A program made the position numbers and the translations under genes. The notes below the pieces were generated by a model. That model did no database searches. It was not told the origin of the DNA and worked only from the letters and a program-made list of their open reading frames with translations. Below are positions 51,088-60,653 of a stretch of 64,000 bases of DNA, piece by piece (the stretch's first letter is position 1; each line of letters opens with the position of its first letter). This stretch comes from Streptomyces flavidovirens DSM 40150 (GTDB taxonomy: Bacteria > Actinomycetota > Actinomycetes > Streptomycetales > Streptomycetaceae), in contig NZ_AUBE01000029.1 of assembly GCF_000429085.1 (NCBI RefSeq), positions 1 through 64,000 on the forward strand. Direction: 5' to 3'.

Positions 51088-52332
51088 TCAGGACACCGGC
51101 CGGGAGTCCGTCCACACGGCTTCGAACTCCTCCCGGTACGTCTCGAAAAGGCCGTGTTCGCTGTTCTGACTGTCCTGTCCGTGCCTGACCACGCCACGCC
51201 CACTGCCCCGCAGCACCAGCACCGGCGCCTCCATGCCACGCGCCTTGCGCAGATACGGCTGGACAACGGCCAGTCCGTCCGAGCCGTCCCCGTCCACGAG
51301 GTACGCCGTGAAGCGCGGTGTCTCGTCGAAGACCTGGATCTGGAACGCGCCGGGATCGCGGAGCTTCGAGCGCACGCGCCGCATGTGGAGGATGTTCATC
51401 TCCACCGAACGGCTCAGTTCGCCCTTCTTGAGCCCCAGTTCGCGCTCGCGCCGTTTGACCGCGCTGCTCGCCGGATTGAGGAAGAGCAGACGTATGCGGC
51501 AGCCGGACTCCGCCAGCCGCACCAGCCGCCTGCCGGAGAAGTTCTGGACGAGGAGGTTCAGGCCTATGCCGATCGCGTCGAGGCGCCGCGCGCCGCCGAA
51601 GAGGTCCTCGGCGGGCAACTGGCGCTGGAGGCGTACCCGGTCCGGGTGAACGCTGACGACATCGGCGTACCGGTCCCCCACCAGTTCCTCGACGGCGTCC
51701 ACCTTGAGCCGGCCGCCGGACTGCACGCCGGCCCCGCTGCCCAGGATTTCGAGGAGCCGCGCGGACGCCCGTTCCGCCTGGGCGAGGACCGCCTCGGACA
51801 GCGCACGGTTGCGCGAGACGACGTTACGGGTGACTTCCAGCTCGTCCAGGGCCAGCTCGACCTCGCGCCGGTCGTCGAAGTACGGCTCGAAGCACGGCCA
51901 GTGCTGCACCATGAGCTCGCGCAACTGCGGCAGCGTAAGAAAGCTGATGACGTTGTCGTCGGCCGGGTCGAGCAGGTAGCCCTTCCTGCGGGACACCTCC
52001 CGCACCGCGACGGCGCGCTGCACCCACTCCTGCCCGGCCGGCCCCGCGGCCGCCACCACCCAGTCGTCCTCGCCGTGCACCGGCTCGTAGATGGGCCGGA
52101 GCACGGCGGCGACCACGGCACGCAGCCGCTGCTCCACGAGGTTCAGCCAGATGTAGGCCCGCCCCGCCCGCTGGGCGCGCGTACGCACCTCGCTCCAGTC
52201 GTCCGCGCCCCAGTCCAGCTCCGCGCCGATCTCCATCGGACGCGCGAGCGAGACCGCTCCGGGCGGGACGCCTGCGGAACCCCCCTCGTGACCTGCGTCA
52301 CCGGGGGGCAGTTCCAGCCCTCCCGAGCTCAC
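51088..52332 (-). CDS. SAV2148-like HEPN-domain protein with a PLD-like C-terminal domain
   Basis: 414 residues from the GTG at 52332 (AAGGCGG upstream). Residues about 50-200 form a helical Swt1/HEPN-like domain with ELEVTRNVVSRNRALSEA; the HEPN RNase motif would be R-N-x3-H, but position 174 is Arg, so the usual catalytic His is missing. The C-terminal part (LVQNFSGRRLVRLAESGCRI, LLFLNPASSAVKRRERE, VFDETPRFTAYLVDGDG) resembles DUF5919/PLD-like domains. The family is widespread and conserved in Streptomyces but uncharacterised. It may bind RNA without cutting it. Confidence 0.7.
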   Translation of the reverse strand: MSSGGLELPPGDAGHEGGSAGVPPGAVSLARPMEIGAELDWGADDWSEVRTRAQRAGRAYIWLNLVEQRLRAVVAAVLRPIYEPVHGEDDWVVAAAGPAGQEWVQRAVAVREVSRRKGYLLDPADDNVISFLTLPQLRELMVQHWPCFEPYFDDRREVELALDELEVTRNVVSRNRALSEAVLAQAERASARLLEILGSGAGVQSGGRLKVDAVEELVGDRYADVVSVHPDRVRLQRQLPAEDLFGGARRLDAIGIGLNLLVQNFSGRRLVRLAESGCRIRLLFLNPASSAVKRRERELGLKKGELSRSVEMNILHMRRVRSKLRDPGAFQIQVFDETPRFTAYLVDGDGSDGLAVVQPYLRKARGMEAPVLVLRGSGRGVVRHGQDSQNSEHGLFETYREEFEAVWTDSRPVS

Positions 52333-52431
52333 CCACGCACCGCCTTCAGCTCCTGGAAGCCCCGTCTCCAACGATCAAGGAAGGGTACTCCGCGAGCGGG
52401 AGGCGGTGCAGCCGATCCGCAGGCTCCTTTC

Positions 52432-53775
52432 TCAACTCCCCTGCTGGTAGTTCCCGTTCTGTCCTGCGAGATCAGCCGGAGTGAGCGGATTCATAGCGGT
52501 TACGTCCCTGGGCGCGAGCTGGAAACCCTGCCAGTGGACCGGCATGGGCTGCTGATCCTCGTCGCGGGCCACGTGGTGGAAACCGATGTTGACCCAGGTG
52601 ATCGGATTCTTGAGGGTCTCGCCGTTCACCCACTTGTCGACGCTGTTCGGCGCGTTCGCGCCACCGCAGTCGCGGATGTTGTTGCTCGCGAACTGTTCAC
52701 ATTTACGGTAGTTCGTGAAGTAGACATCGTGCTGGGTGAAGCTGCGTCCGGGGTGCTTGTTGGAAGGCCCCGGCACGATCTCGTACGAGCGCGCGTGTCC
52801 GTCCTTGTTCTTGCCGGTCGCGCTGACGACCCGCCACCACCGCATGCTCTTGGCGTCGCCCGCGAGTTCCTTGGTGATGGGGGTACGGGTGGTCTTGGTG
52901 GTGGGGCTGCCGTTGCCACGCGGCGGGGTGACCTTCGAGTCGTACTGCTCGATCCGGTTCTTCGAGCTGCCGTCGAGACCGAAGTTCAGCCGCCAGAAGA
53001 CGTTGTGGCTGTGGCTGGTGGCGTAGTCGCGTGCGCCCTTGCCGATCGGCCAGCCCCGGCCGTCGGTGGCGTCGTAATCTCCCGGCGCGAGGCTGCCGGT
53101 GGCACCGACGTTGGCGGATATGGTGCCGTCGGACGAGAAGCGCCACTCGGTGATGTACTCGTACCAGGACACCTTGTTGACGGTGTAGACGAGCAGGTCC
53201 TTGCCCTGGGCCTGCCAGACCTTGGTGCCTTCGTCGCTGGCGAGGCGGTACGCGTGCCCGCGCGCACGCGTGGTCGCGCAGATCCCCTTGACGTTGCCCA
53301 CCTCGCGGAGCCGGACGGTCCGGATGGTGCCGCCGGGACATTCGGCCGGATTCAGGTTCTGGAGTCCCTGACCGAAGCCGTAGCTGGTCAGATCGTCGTA
53401 CTCCGCCTCGCCGTTGTCGTACGGCACGTGCACCTGTGCGAGCTTGCCGCTCGTCAGGACGCGGATCGGTTTGGATTCGCCCTTGGGCTGGTACGTCACC
53501 TTTTCCAGCACCAGGCCGGCGTCGCTGTTGTAGTTCCAGCACATGCGCCAGGTGGTGCCGCCGTCGAGTTTCTGCTCGATGCGGTACGCCGCGCTGCAGT
53601 CGGCCGGGGCCGGAGCGGGAGCCGCGGGCGCGGCCTTGGGCGCCGTCTTGGGTGCCGTCTTGGGCGCCGCGGAGGCCGCGGAACCGCCCGCGGTGGCGAG
53701 GCCGCCCATCAGGGCGGCGGCCGCGAGGGTTGCAGCGGCCCGCTTGCGGGCACCAGAAGTTCTGTTGATGTGCAT
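52432..53775 (-). CDS. Secreted copper amine oxidase, catalytic-domain subunit
   Basis: 447 residues with a signal peptide (about 1-36) and an Ala/Pro/Lys-rich linker. The body resembles the C-terminal domain of copper amine oxidases: a DNGEAEYDDLTSYGFGQG region corresponding to the catalytic-base loop, HSHNVFWRLNF with the HxH copper ligands, and IGFHHVARDEDQQPMPVHW with the third His. The topaquinone-precursor tyrosine is Tyr205 in VSWYEYITEW, but the Asn that normally precedes it (consensus N-Y-D/E) is Trp. The large N-terminal domains of the family are absent and seem to be in the next gene upstream. Confidence 0.7.
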   Translation of the reverse strand: MHINRTSGARKRAAATLAAAALMGGLATAGGSAASAAPKTAPKTAPKAAPAAPAPAPADCSAAYRIEQKLDGGTTWRMCWNYNSDAGLVLEKVTYQPKGESKPIRVLTSGKLAQVHVPYDNGEAEYDDLTSYGFGQGLQNLNPAECPGGTIRTVRLREVGNVKGICATTRARGHAYRLASDEGTKVWQAQGKDLLVYTVNKVSWYEYITEWRFSSDGTISANVGATGSLAPGDYDATDGRGWPIGKGARDYATSHSHNVFWRLNFGLDGSSKNRIEQYDSKVTPPRGNGSPTTKTTRTPITKELAGDAKSMRWWRVVSATGKNKDGHARSYEIVPGPSNKHPGRSFTQHDVYFTNYRKCEQFASNNIRDCGGANAPNSVDKWVNGETLKNPITWVNIGFHHVARDEDQQPMPVHWQGFQLAPRDVTAMNPLTPADLAGQNGNYQQGS

Positions 53776-53848
53776 GAGGATGAACTCCCTCGTACGGAAG
53801 TGCGGGAAGGGACTGAAGCGGATGAGTCGGACGGGTGAGTCGGGAGGG

Positions 53849-54706
53849 TCAGCCGACGCGGCCGACCGTCCTCGCGCTCAGGTCGACGACGAGATCACGG
53901 GTGTCGATCCACGGTCCGTTCACGACCTTGGACGTGACGCGGACGCAGCGGTGCACGCCGCACTTCGCGAGCGCCCGCGGCACCGTCTTCTCCAGGTCCG
54001 CCCGGAAGATCCCGCCGTTCACCCACAGCTGGTCCACCGAGGTGAGGGGCTTGCCCATGGCGTCCTGGTAATCGTCCTTCAGCCCCTGACCGAGCGGGCT
54101 CGCCAGGATCAGCTCCGTGGCCTCACGGTTCTCCTCGCGGGTCGGCGACGGCTGTACGCCCTTCAGCACGCCGGTCCGCTCGACCTTGCCGGTGGCAAGG
54201 TTGACGGTCTTCGTCACCAGCTCGTCGCTCTTGTAGTCGTAGTACGAGATTTCCGCGCGGCGCGGCGGCGCGGCGTCGTCGGCCTCCGACGGCTGCGTCT
54301 CGCTCAGGTTCGTGGCGAGGTGCTGCGGGCCCCGGTCCCCCTCGACGTCCCGGCCGGCGGCGAACTGCGACGGCGTCAGCGCGAGCTTCTCCACCCGTTC
54401 CAGCTCGGCGTCGGTCAGGGGGTCCCGGCCGATGCCCTGCTCGCCCTCGGCCGGGGCGTCCTCGACGACCCCGGGCGCCGGGGCCTGCCCCGGCGCCGCG
54501 CTCCCAGCGTCCCGGTTCCCCCGGGCGCTCTGCTCGCCCCGGTCGGCCCCGGTGACGGCCGCGCTCCCCGTCCGGCCGCCGCGCGTGTCGTCGGCGGCAC
54601 CTGCCGGGTCCGGCAGCGTCACCCCGATCATCACCGCGGTTCCGGTCACCGCTATCGCGGCCCCCGCCAGCATCTTCCCCAGATGCCGGCGCACTGTCCT
54701 GTGCAC
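53849..54706 (-). CDS. Secreted protein resembling the N-terminal domains of copper amine oxidase
   Basis: 285 residues from the GTG at 54706 (GGGGGG four bases upstream). The signal peptide is MLAGAAIAVTGTAVMIGVTL, followed by a low-complexity region of Ala, Gly, Pro and charged residues (to about 100). The globular part has ISYYDYKSDELVTKTVNLAT, GVQPSPTREENREATELIL and RVTSKVVNG, which match the pattern of amine-oxidase N2/N3 domains. It ends 73 bp before the catalytic-domain gene, so the two products probably form one secreted enzyme. Confidence 0.6.
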   Translation of the reverse strand: MHRTVRRHLGKMLAGAAIAVTGTAVMIGVTLPDPAGAADDTRGGRTGSAAVTGADRGEQSARGNRDAGSAAPGQAPAPGVVEDAPAEGEQGIGRDPLTDAELERVEKLALTPSQFAAGRDVEGDRGPQHLATNLSETQPSEADDAAPPRRAEISYYDYKSDELVTKTVNLATGKVERTGVLKGVQPSPTREENREATELILASPLGQGLKDDYQDAMGKPLTSVDQLWVNGGIFRADLEKTVPRALAKCGVHRCVRVTSKVVNGPWIDTRDLVVDLSARTVGRVG

Positions 54707-54893
54707 AATGCCCCCCTACTCTCCCGAGAGCCCTCCGTCGCTCCGCGCGTCACGCGCGACAGCAACTGGCATACCGGGTATGCGTGGTCACCCGGTAGGA
54801 CGGTGCGAAGTCCTAGGAGGTTGCCCCGCTTTCGGAGAAGATCTGTGCGAAGTGCCCCGCAGAACCCGGATCAGAAGTGGAAGAGTCGATCGC

Positions 54894-57011
54894 ATGCAGG
54901 TCTGGCCGGGAGAGGCTTACCCCCTCGGCGCCACGTACGACGGCGCCGGAACGAATTTCGCTGTCTATTCGGAGGCCGCGGACCGGATCGAGTTGTGCCT
55001 GTTGCACGACGACGGTTCGGAGACGGCGGTGGAACTGCGCGAGTCCGACGCGTTCGTACGTCATGCCTTCCTGCCCGGCATCATGCCGGGCCAGCGCTAC
55101 GGCTACCGGGTCCATGGCCCGTACGCCCCGCAGGAGGGCAAGCGGTGCAACTCCGCCAAGCTGCTGCTCGACCCGTACGCGCGGGCCATCAGCGGCAAGA
55201 TCGACTGGGGCGAGGCGGTGTACGGCTACCACTTCGGGAAGCCGGACTCGCGCAACGACCTGGACTCGGCGCCGCACATGATGGCCTCGGTGGTGGTCAA
55301 CCCGTACTTCGACTGGGGTGACGACCGCCCGCCGCGCACGGACTATCACCGCACCATCCTCTACGAGGCCCATGTGAAGGGCCTGACGATGATGCACCCG
55401 GATCTCCCCGACGAGCTCCGGGGTACGTACGCGGCGCTGGCGCATCCCTCGATCATTTCGCACCTGACAGAACTGGGGGTGACCGCCCTCGAGTTGATGC
55501 CGGTGCACCAGTTCGTCAACGATCACCGGCTGGTCGACGCGAATCTGAGCAACTACTGGGGCTACAACACCATCGGTTTCTTCGCCCCGCACAACGCGTA
55601 CGCCTCCTGGGGCGACCGGGGCCAGCAGGTCCTGGAGTTCAAGACGGCCGTACGGGCGCTGCACCGGGCCGGCATCGAGGTCATTCTCGACGTCGTCTAC
55701 AACCACACGGCGGAGGGCAACCATCTGGGTCCCACGCTCTCCTTCCGCGGCCTGGACAACGCCTCGTACTACCGTCTGGCCGACGATCCCCGGTACTACA
55801 TGGACACCACGGGGACCGGGAACTCGCTGCTGATGCGCTCGCCGCACGTACTCCAGCTGATCATGGACTCGCTGCGGTACTGGGTGACGGAGATGCACGT
55901 CGACGGGTTCCGTTTCGACCTGGCGGCGACGCTGGCCAGGCAGTTCCACGAGGTGGACCGGCTTTCGTCCTTCTTCGACCTGGTGCAGCAGGACCCGGTG
56001 GTCAGCCAGGTGAAGCTGATCGCCGAGCCGTGGGACGTGGGCGAGGGCGGCTACCAGGTGGGGAACTTCCCGCCGCTGTGGACCGAGTGGAACGGCAAGT
56101 ACCGCGACACCGTGCGGGACCTGTGGCGCGGTGAGCCCCGGACGATCGCCGAGTTCGCGGGGCGCCTGACCGGGTCGTCGGACCTCTACCAGGACGACGG
56201 CCGCAGGCCGCTCGCGTCCATCAACTTCGCCACCTGCCACGACGGTTTCACCCTGGCCGACCTGGTCTCGTACAACGACAAGCACAACGAGGCCAACGGC
56301 GAGGGCAACCGGGACGGCGAGAGCCACAACCGGTCCTGGAACTGCGGGGCGGAGGGCGACACGGACGACCCCGCGATCCTGGAGCTGCGCGCCCGTCAGA
56401 TGCGCAACTTCATCGCGACGCTGATGCTGTCGCAGGGCGTGCCGATGCTGTCGCACGGGGACGAGTTCGCCCGGACGCAGCGCGGCAACAACAACGCGTA
56501 CTGCCAGGACAACGAGCTGTCGTGGGTCCACTGGCCGGACAAGGAGGCCGAGGAGGGTTCGCTCCACGCCTTCACGCGCACGATGGTGTGGCTGCGGCGG
56601 GACCATCCGGTCTTCCGGCGCAGGCGCTTCTTCCACGGGCGTCCGGTGGAGGGCACGCACGACGATCTGTCGGACATCGCGTGGTTCACACCGGACGGCA
56701 AGGTGATGGCCCAGCGGGACTGGCAGGCGGCGCACGCGAAGGCGCTGACGGTGTTCCTGAACGGTCACGCGATCTCGGAGCCGGGGCCGCGCGGCGAGCG
56801 GATCTCGGACGACTCCTTCCTGCTGATGTTCAACGCGAGCGCGAAGGATCTCCATTTCACCGTTCCCGTCAACCACGGGAAGCAGTGGCAGGTCGTGGTC
56901 GACACGGCGCGGCCCGAAGGGGTGCCGCCCGGCAGCGGTCCCAAGGTGGGCGCGGGCGAACACGTCACGCTGATCGGGCGCAGTCTGGTGGTGTTGCAGC
57001 GGCCTGCTTAG
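54894..57011 (+). CDS. glgX: Glycogen debranching enzyme
   Basis: A 705-residue isoamylase-type GH13 enzyme cutting alpha-1,6 links of glycogen. The CBM48-like N-terminal domain (LGATYDGAGTNFAVYSEAAD) is followed by the GH13 barrel: DVVYNHTAEG, GFRFDLAA with the nucleophile Asp, AEPWDVGEGGY with the acid Glu, and ATCHDGFTLADL. RGNNNAYCQDNELSWVHW is typical of GlgX. The start ATG is at 54894. It is co-oriented with treY; together they open glycogen and turn maltodextrin ends into trehalose. Confidence 0.93.
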   Translation: MQVWPGEAYPLGATYDGAGTNFAVYSEAADRIELCLLHDDGSETAVELRESDAFVRHAFLPGIMPGQRYGYRVHGPYAPQEGKRCNSAKLLLDPYARAISGKIDWGEAVYGYHFGKPDSRNDLDSAPHMMASVVVNPYFDWGDDRPPRTDYHRTILYEAHVKGLTMMHPDLPDELRGTYAALAHPSIISHLTELGVTALELMPVHQFVNDHRLVDANLSNYWGYNTIGFFAPHNAYASWGDRGQQVLEFKTAVRALHRAGIEVILDVVYNHTAEGNHLGPTLSFRGLDNASYYRLADDPRYYMDTTGTGNSLLMRSPHVLQLIMDSLRYWVTEMHVDGFRFDLAATLARQFHEVDRLSSFFDLVQQDPVVSQVKLIAEPWDVGEGGYQVGNFPPLWTEWNGKYRDTVRDLWRGEPRTIAEFAGRLTGSSDLYQDDGRRPLASINFATCHDGFTLADLVSYNDKHNEANGEGNRDGESHNRSWNCGAEGDTDDPAILELRARQMRNFIATLMLSQGVPMLSHGDEFARTQRGNNNAYCQDNELSWVHWPDKEAEEGSLHAFTRTMVWLRRDHPVFRRRRFFHGRPVEGTHDDLSDIAWFTPDGKVMAQRDWQAAHAKALTVFLNGHAISEPGPRGERISDDSFLLMFNASAKDLHFTVPVNHGKQWQVVVDTARPEGVPPGSGPKVGAGEHVTLIGRSLVVLQRPA

Positions 57012-57171
57012 GGGCGGCCGCGGGAGCGGGGCGGGCGGTCCACGCGAGTACGGCGCAGAGCGTGGCCGCCACCACCCCGACGGCAGGCTGCAGGTGAACG
57101 TACTACCGGTTCATCACACGTACGCATGGGCCGATGTCACAGATGGCCCCAATGCGGGTACGTACGTTCGC

Positions 57172-59529
57172 ATGACGCCCACCGCCACCTATCGTCTGCA
57201 GCTTCACTCCGACTTCCCCTTCTCGGCCGCCGAGGAGGCGGTGCCCCATCTGGCCGCTCTCGGGGTCTCGCATCTGCATCTGTCACCCGTGCTCGAAGCC
57301 GTGCCGGGCTCCCAGCACGGGTACGACGTCGTCGACCACGCGCGCGTGCGGGCCGAACTCGGCGGCGAGGAGGGACTGCGGGCGCTGGCCCGCACGGCCG
57401 CCGCGCACGGTCTCGGCCTGATTCTGGACATCGTGCCGAACCATATGGCCGTACCGGCGCCCGAGAGCCTGAACCGACCGCTGTGGGAGGTGCTGAGGGA
57501 GGGGCCGGGATCGCCGTACGCCCGGTGGTTCGACATCGACTGGGAGGGCGGCGGCGGCAAGGTGCTGCTGCCCGTCCTGGCGCACCGGCTCGGTGACGAG
57601 CTGGAGGACCTGACGGTCGACGGCGAGACGCTTCGCTACTACGACCACACGTTCCCGCTGCGCGAGGGCACGGCGAGCCTGCCGATGCCCGAACTGCTGG
57701 ACGCCCAGTGGTACCGGCTCGGCTGGTGGCGGCTGGCCCGCACCGAGCTGAACTACCGCCGCTTCTTCACCATCTCGGAGCTGATCGGGGTGAGGGTGGA
57801 GGACCCCGAGGTCTTCGCGGCCTCGCACGCGAAGATCCTGGAGCTCGTACGGGACGGGGTGGTGGAAGGGCTGCGCATCGACCACCCGGACGGCCTGGCC
57901 GACCCGGAGGCGTATCTGCGGCGCCTCGGTGAGGCGGTCGGGGGCCGCTGGACGGTCGTGGAGAAGATCCTGACCGGGCCTGAGCGGCTGCCCGCCGAAT
58001 GGCCCGTCGCGGGTACGACGGGGTACGACGCGCTGTACCGGATCGACGGCCTGTTCACCGATCCGGACGGTACCGGGGAACTGACCGCTCACTACCGCGA
58101 TTTCGCGGGCCCCGCCGGGGACCGGGGCGGCTACTGGGAAGCGACAGTACGACGGTCGGCGTACAAGGTGCTCACCCATGAGCTGGCCGCGGAGACCCGC
58201 TACCTGGTCCGTACGGCCGAACGGATCTGCGCGGCTGATCCCGCCCTGCGCGACTACGCGCCCTGGGCGCTGCGGACGGCCGTACGGGAGCTGCTGGTGC
58301 GCGTTCCCGTGTACCGCCCGTACGTGACGGCGGGCGGGCCCTGTCCTGAGAGCGCCGAGGCCGCCGTTCCGGTGGAGGCGGCGCGGCAGGCGAAGGCGGC
58401 GTTCGCGGTGCGGGAGGAGGCGGCGGTCGTCGATGTGGTGCGCGATCTGGCGCTGGGGAAGCTGGGCGGGGGGCCGGACCGGGCGGCGTTCTGCGCGCGG
58501 TTCGCGCAGACCGCGTCGGCGCTGCGGGCGAAGTCGGTGGAGGACACGGCCTTCTACCGGTACACGCCGCTGATCTCGGCGAACGAGGTGGGCGGCGAAC
58601 CGGGAGCGCCCTCGGTGAGTCCGGCGGACTTCCACGCGTTCTGTGAGCGGCTGGCGCGCGACTGGCCGGCCACCGGCACCGTACTGTCCACGCACGACAC
58701 GAAGCGCAGCGCCGACGTGCGCGCGCGGATCGCGGTGCTGTCCGAGTGCCCGCAGCGGTGGGCCCGGCTCCTCGCCGGGCTGGCCCCGGTCCCCGCCCCC
58801 GACGCGCACCTCGCGTGGACGGCCTGGCAGACGGCTCTCGGCTTCGGGGAGCCGGACGCGGAGCGGCTGACGGCCGCGCTGCTGAAGTCCGTACGGGAGG
58901 CGGGGCTGCACACCAGCTGGACCGAGCAGGACGCCGGGTACGAGCAGGCGGTGGCCGACTTCGTGGCGGCGGGCCCCGCCGGGCCGCCGTTCGAGACGGT
59001 GGCGAAGTTCGCGCGGGATCTCGGTCCGTACGTACGGGCCAATGTGCTCGGGGCCGCGCTGCTGCATCTGACGATGCCGGGGGTGCCGGACCTCTACCAG
59101 GGCACGGAGCGGGAGCTCCGCGCCCTGGTGGACCCGGACAACCGGCGCCCTGTCGACTTCACGCCGCCCGCCGCGGACGAGGACGGGCTTTCCGCGGAGA
59201 AGTACGCCGTGACGGTGGCGGCGCTCGGTCTGCGGCGGACGCGCCCCGAGGTCTTCGGCGAGTCGGGGACGTACACGCCGCTGACAGCCGCGGGCCCGGC
59301 CGCGGACCACTGCGTGGCGTTCTGCCGCTCCGGTCAGACCGTCACGGCCGTCACCCGCCTGTCGCTGCGCCTGGCGGAGGCGGGCGGCTGGCGGGACACG
59401 GAACTGGCACTGCCGGAGGGGAGGTGGGGGGACGTGCTGGCGCCGGGGCGGGAGTTCACGGGATCGGTCCGAGTGGCCGACCTCTTCACGGAACGCCCGG
59501 TGTCACTCCTGACCCGAAAGCAACCGTAA
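57172..59529 (+). CDS. treY: Malto-oligosyltrehalose synthase
   Basis: A 785-residue GH13 enzyme that turns the reducing end of maltodextrins into a trehalosyl unit. Family marks are TPTATYRLQLHSDFPFSAAE at the N terminus, DIVPNHMAVP, GLRIDHPDGLADPEAYLRRL with the nucleophile Asp, VEKILTGPERLP with the acid Glu, and the late LSTHDTKRSADVRARI and DLYQGTE. The ATG at 57172 is used; a TACGTA box seven bases upstream hints at a leaderless message. The 160-bp gap after glgX probably holds its own promoter. Confidence 0.93.
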   Translation: MTPTATYRLQLHSDFPFSAAEEAVPHLAALGVSHLHLSPVLEAVPGSQHGYDVVDHARVRAELGGEEGLRALARTAAAHGLGLILDIVPNHMAVPAPESLNRPLWEVLREGPGSPYARWFDIDWEGGGGKVLLPVLAHRLGDELEDLTVDGETLRYYDHTFPLREGTASLPMPELLDAQWYRLGWWRLARTELNYRRFFTISELIGVRVEDPEVFAASHAKILELVRDGVVEGLRIDHPDGLADPEAYLRRLGEAVGGRWTVVEKILTGPERLPAEWPVAGTTGYDALYRIDGLFTDPDGTGELTAHYRDFAGPAGDRGGYWEATVRRSAYKVLTHELAAETRYLVRTAERICAADPALRDYAPWALRTAVRELLVRVPVYRPYVTAGGPCPESAEAAVPVEAARQAKAAFAVREEAAVVDVVRDLALGKLGGGPDRAAFCARFAQTASALRAKSVEDTAFYRYTPLISANEVGGEPGAPSVSPADFHAFCERLARDWPATGTVLSTHDTKRSADVRARIAVLSECPQRWARLLAGLAPVPAPDAHLAWTAWQTALGFGEPDAERLTAALLKSVREAGLHTSWTEQDAGYEQAVADFVAAGPAGPPFETVAKFARDLGPYVRANVLGAALLHLTMPGVPDLYQGTERELRALVDPDNRRPVDFTPPAADEDGLSAEKYAVTVAALGLRRTRPEVFGESGTYTPLTAAGPAADHCVAFCRSGQTVTAVTRLSLRLAEAGGWRDTELALPEGRWGDVLAPGREFTGSVRVADLFTERPVSLLTRKQP

Positions 59530-59623
59530 CGACGCCTCCTGCGGAGCTCCTCCCCTACCCCCGCTGTGACGCTTTGTGGCTCCGCCGCGTGGGGCAGGCT
59601 CCAGAACCCGGACCCTACGGTCG

Positions 59624-59690
59624 GGTCCTCAAACGCCGGACAGGCTGGAAGTGGCTGAGCACCATCCAGCCCCTCCGGCGTTTGAGGACC
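59624..59690. repeat. Large inverted repeat between treY and the LysR gene
   Basis: Arms 59624-59649 and 59665-59690 are 26 bp with two mismatches (ggtcctcaaacgccgg and complement) around a 15-base loop. It probably serves as a bidirectional terminator for the two convergent genes. The LysR reading frame runs through the right arm and stops inside the left arm. Confidence 0.85.
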
Positions 59691-60582
59691 CGGAATTTCC
59701 GTGCGGCCACGCGTCACACAGCACATCCGCGAACGCCGCCGCCGCGCCCGTGAGGTCGACGCGGGAGAAGACCGTCAGGGCGCGCCGCCAGGGCGGGTCG
59801 ACCGGGAGCACCACGCAGTCCTCGCCCACAGCCCCCCGCACGACGTGCGACGGCGCGGTGGCGACCCCCACACCGGCCGCGGCCATGCGGACCGCCGTCG
59901 AGGTGTGCTCGGTGCGTACCGCCGTGCGCGGTACGAAGCCGGCCTCGGCGCAGGCCCAGTCGAGGAACCGCTGCCCGTCGATCACCGCTTCCATCGCGCA
60001 CCGCACCCAGGTGCGGTCGGCCAGCTCCGTCAGGCGTACCGACGTACGGCCCGCGAGGCGGTCGTCGAAGGCGACGACCAGCACGATCTCCTCCTCACCG
60101 ACCGGCACCACGGGGCCCTGCCACTGGCGCGACGGGGCCGGACCGACCGCGAGATCGGCGACGCCCCGTTCCAGTCGCTCCTCCAGCGCCTCGGTCGTCG
60201 CGTACTCGTGCAGGACCAGGGCCACGCCCGGGTGGGCGCGTCGCCAGCGGGCGAAGACGTCGGGGAGGATGCCGACGGCGACCGAGTGGAGGGTGGCGAT
60301 GTGCAGCTCGCCGCCCTCGGCCCCGGCGGCGGCCCTGGCGGCACGCTGAGCCTGGACGGCGCTGCGCACAGCGATTTCGGCGTGCGGCAGGAAGGCGCGG
60401 CCCATCACGGTCAGCCTTACGCCGCGCGGCATGCGTTCCAGCAGCGCGCCGCCCACCGACTTCTCCAGGGCCTTGATCTGATGCGAGAGGGCGGGCTGCG
60501 TGACGTGCAGTCGCTCAGCGGCCCTCGTGAAGGACTCCTCCTCGACGACCGTGACGAAGTACTCCATCTGCCGCAGGCTCAT
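59629..60582 (-). CDS. LysR-family transcriptional regulator
   Basis: 317 residues from the ATG at 60582 (MSLRQMEYFVTVVEEESFTR). The winged helix-turn-helix is in about 1-60 (FTRAAERLHVTQPALSHQIKA) and the effector domain includes ELHIATLHSVAVGILPDV. The last 20 or so residues (SGSSNAGGAGWC) are encoded by the intergenic inverted repeat, so the native end has been lengthened. It diverges from lpd with a 92-bp gap holding a TTGCC-N10-GGCAA box. Confidence 0.87.
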   Translation of the reverse strand: MSLRQMEYFVTVVEEESFTRAAERLHVTQPALSHQIKALEKSVGGALLERMPRGVRLTVMGRAFLPHAEIAVRSAVQAQRAARAAAGAEGGELHIATLHSVAVGILPDVFARWRRAHPGVALVLHEYATTEALEERLERGVADLAVGPAPSRQWQGPVVPVGEEEIVLVVAFDDRLAGRTSVRLTELADRTWVRCAMEAVIDGQRFLDWACAEAGFVPRTAVRTEHTSTAVRMAAAGVGVATAPSHVVRGAVGEDCVVLPVDPPWRRALTVFSRVDLTGAAAAFADVLCDAWPHGNSGSSNAGGAGWCSATSSLSGV

Positions 60583-60633
60583 CCGGTCGCCCACTCCCTC
60601 CCATAAGCACAGTGCATCGATGCCAGAGAAACA

Positions 60634-60653
60634 TTGCCTTGGACTCATGGCAA
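60634..60653. promoter_or_regulatory. LysR-type operator (TTGCC-N10-GGCAA)
   Basis: A perfect 5-bp inverted repeat with LTTR-like spacing in the divergent region of lysR and lpd. A second palindrome, GCATCGATGC, lies at 60614-60623. They are expected to bind the adjacent LysR protein. Confidence 0.5.

Noticed and set aside
50635..53838. A 1067-codon open frame on the plus strand
   Set aside because: It is antisense to the exonuclease, HEPN and amine oxidase genes, has no recognisable domain and arises from the lack of stop codons in high-GC DNA.
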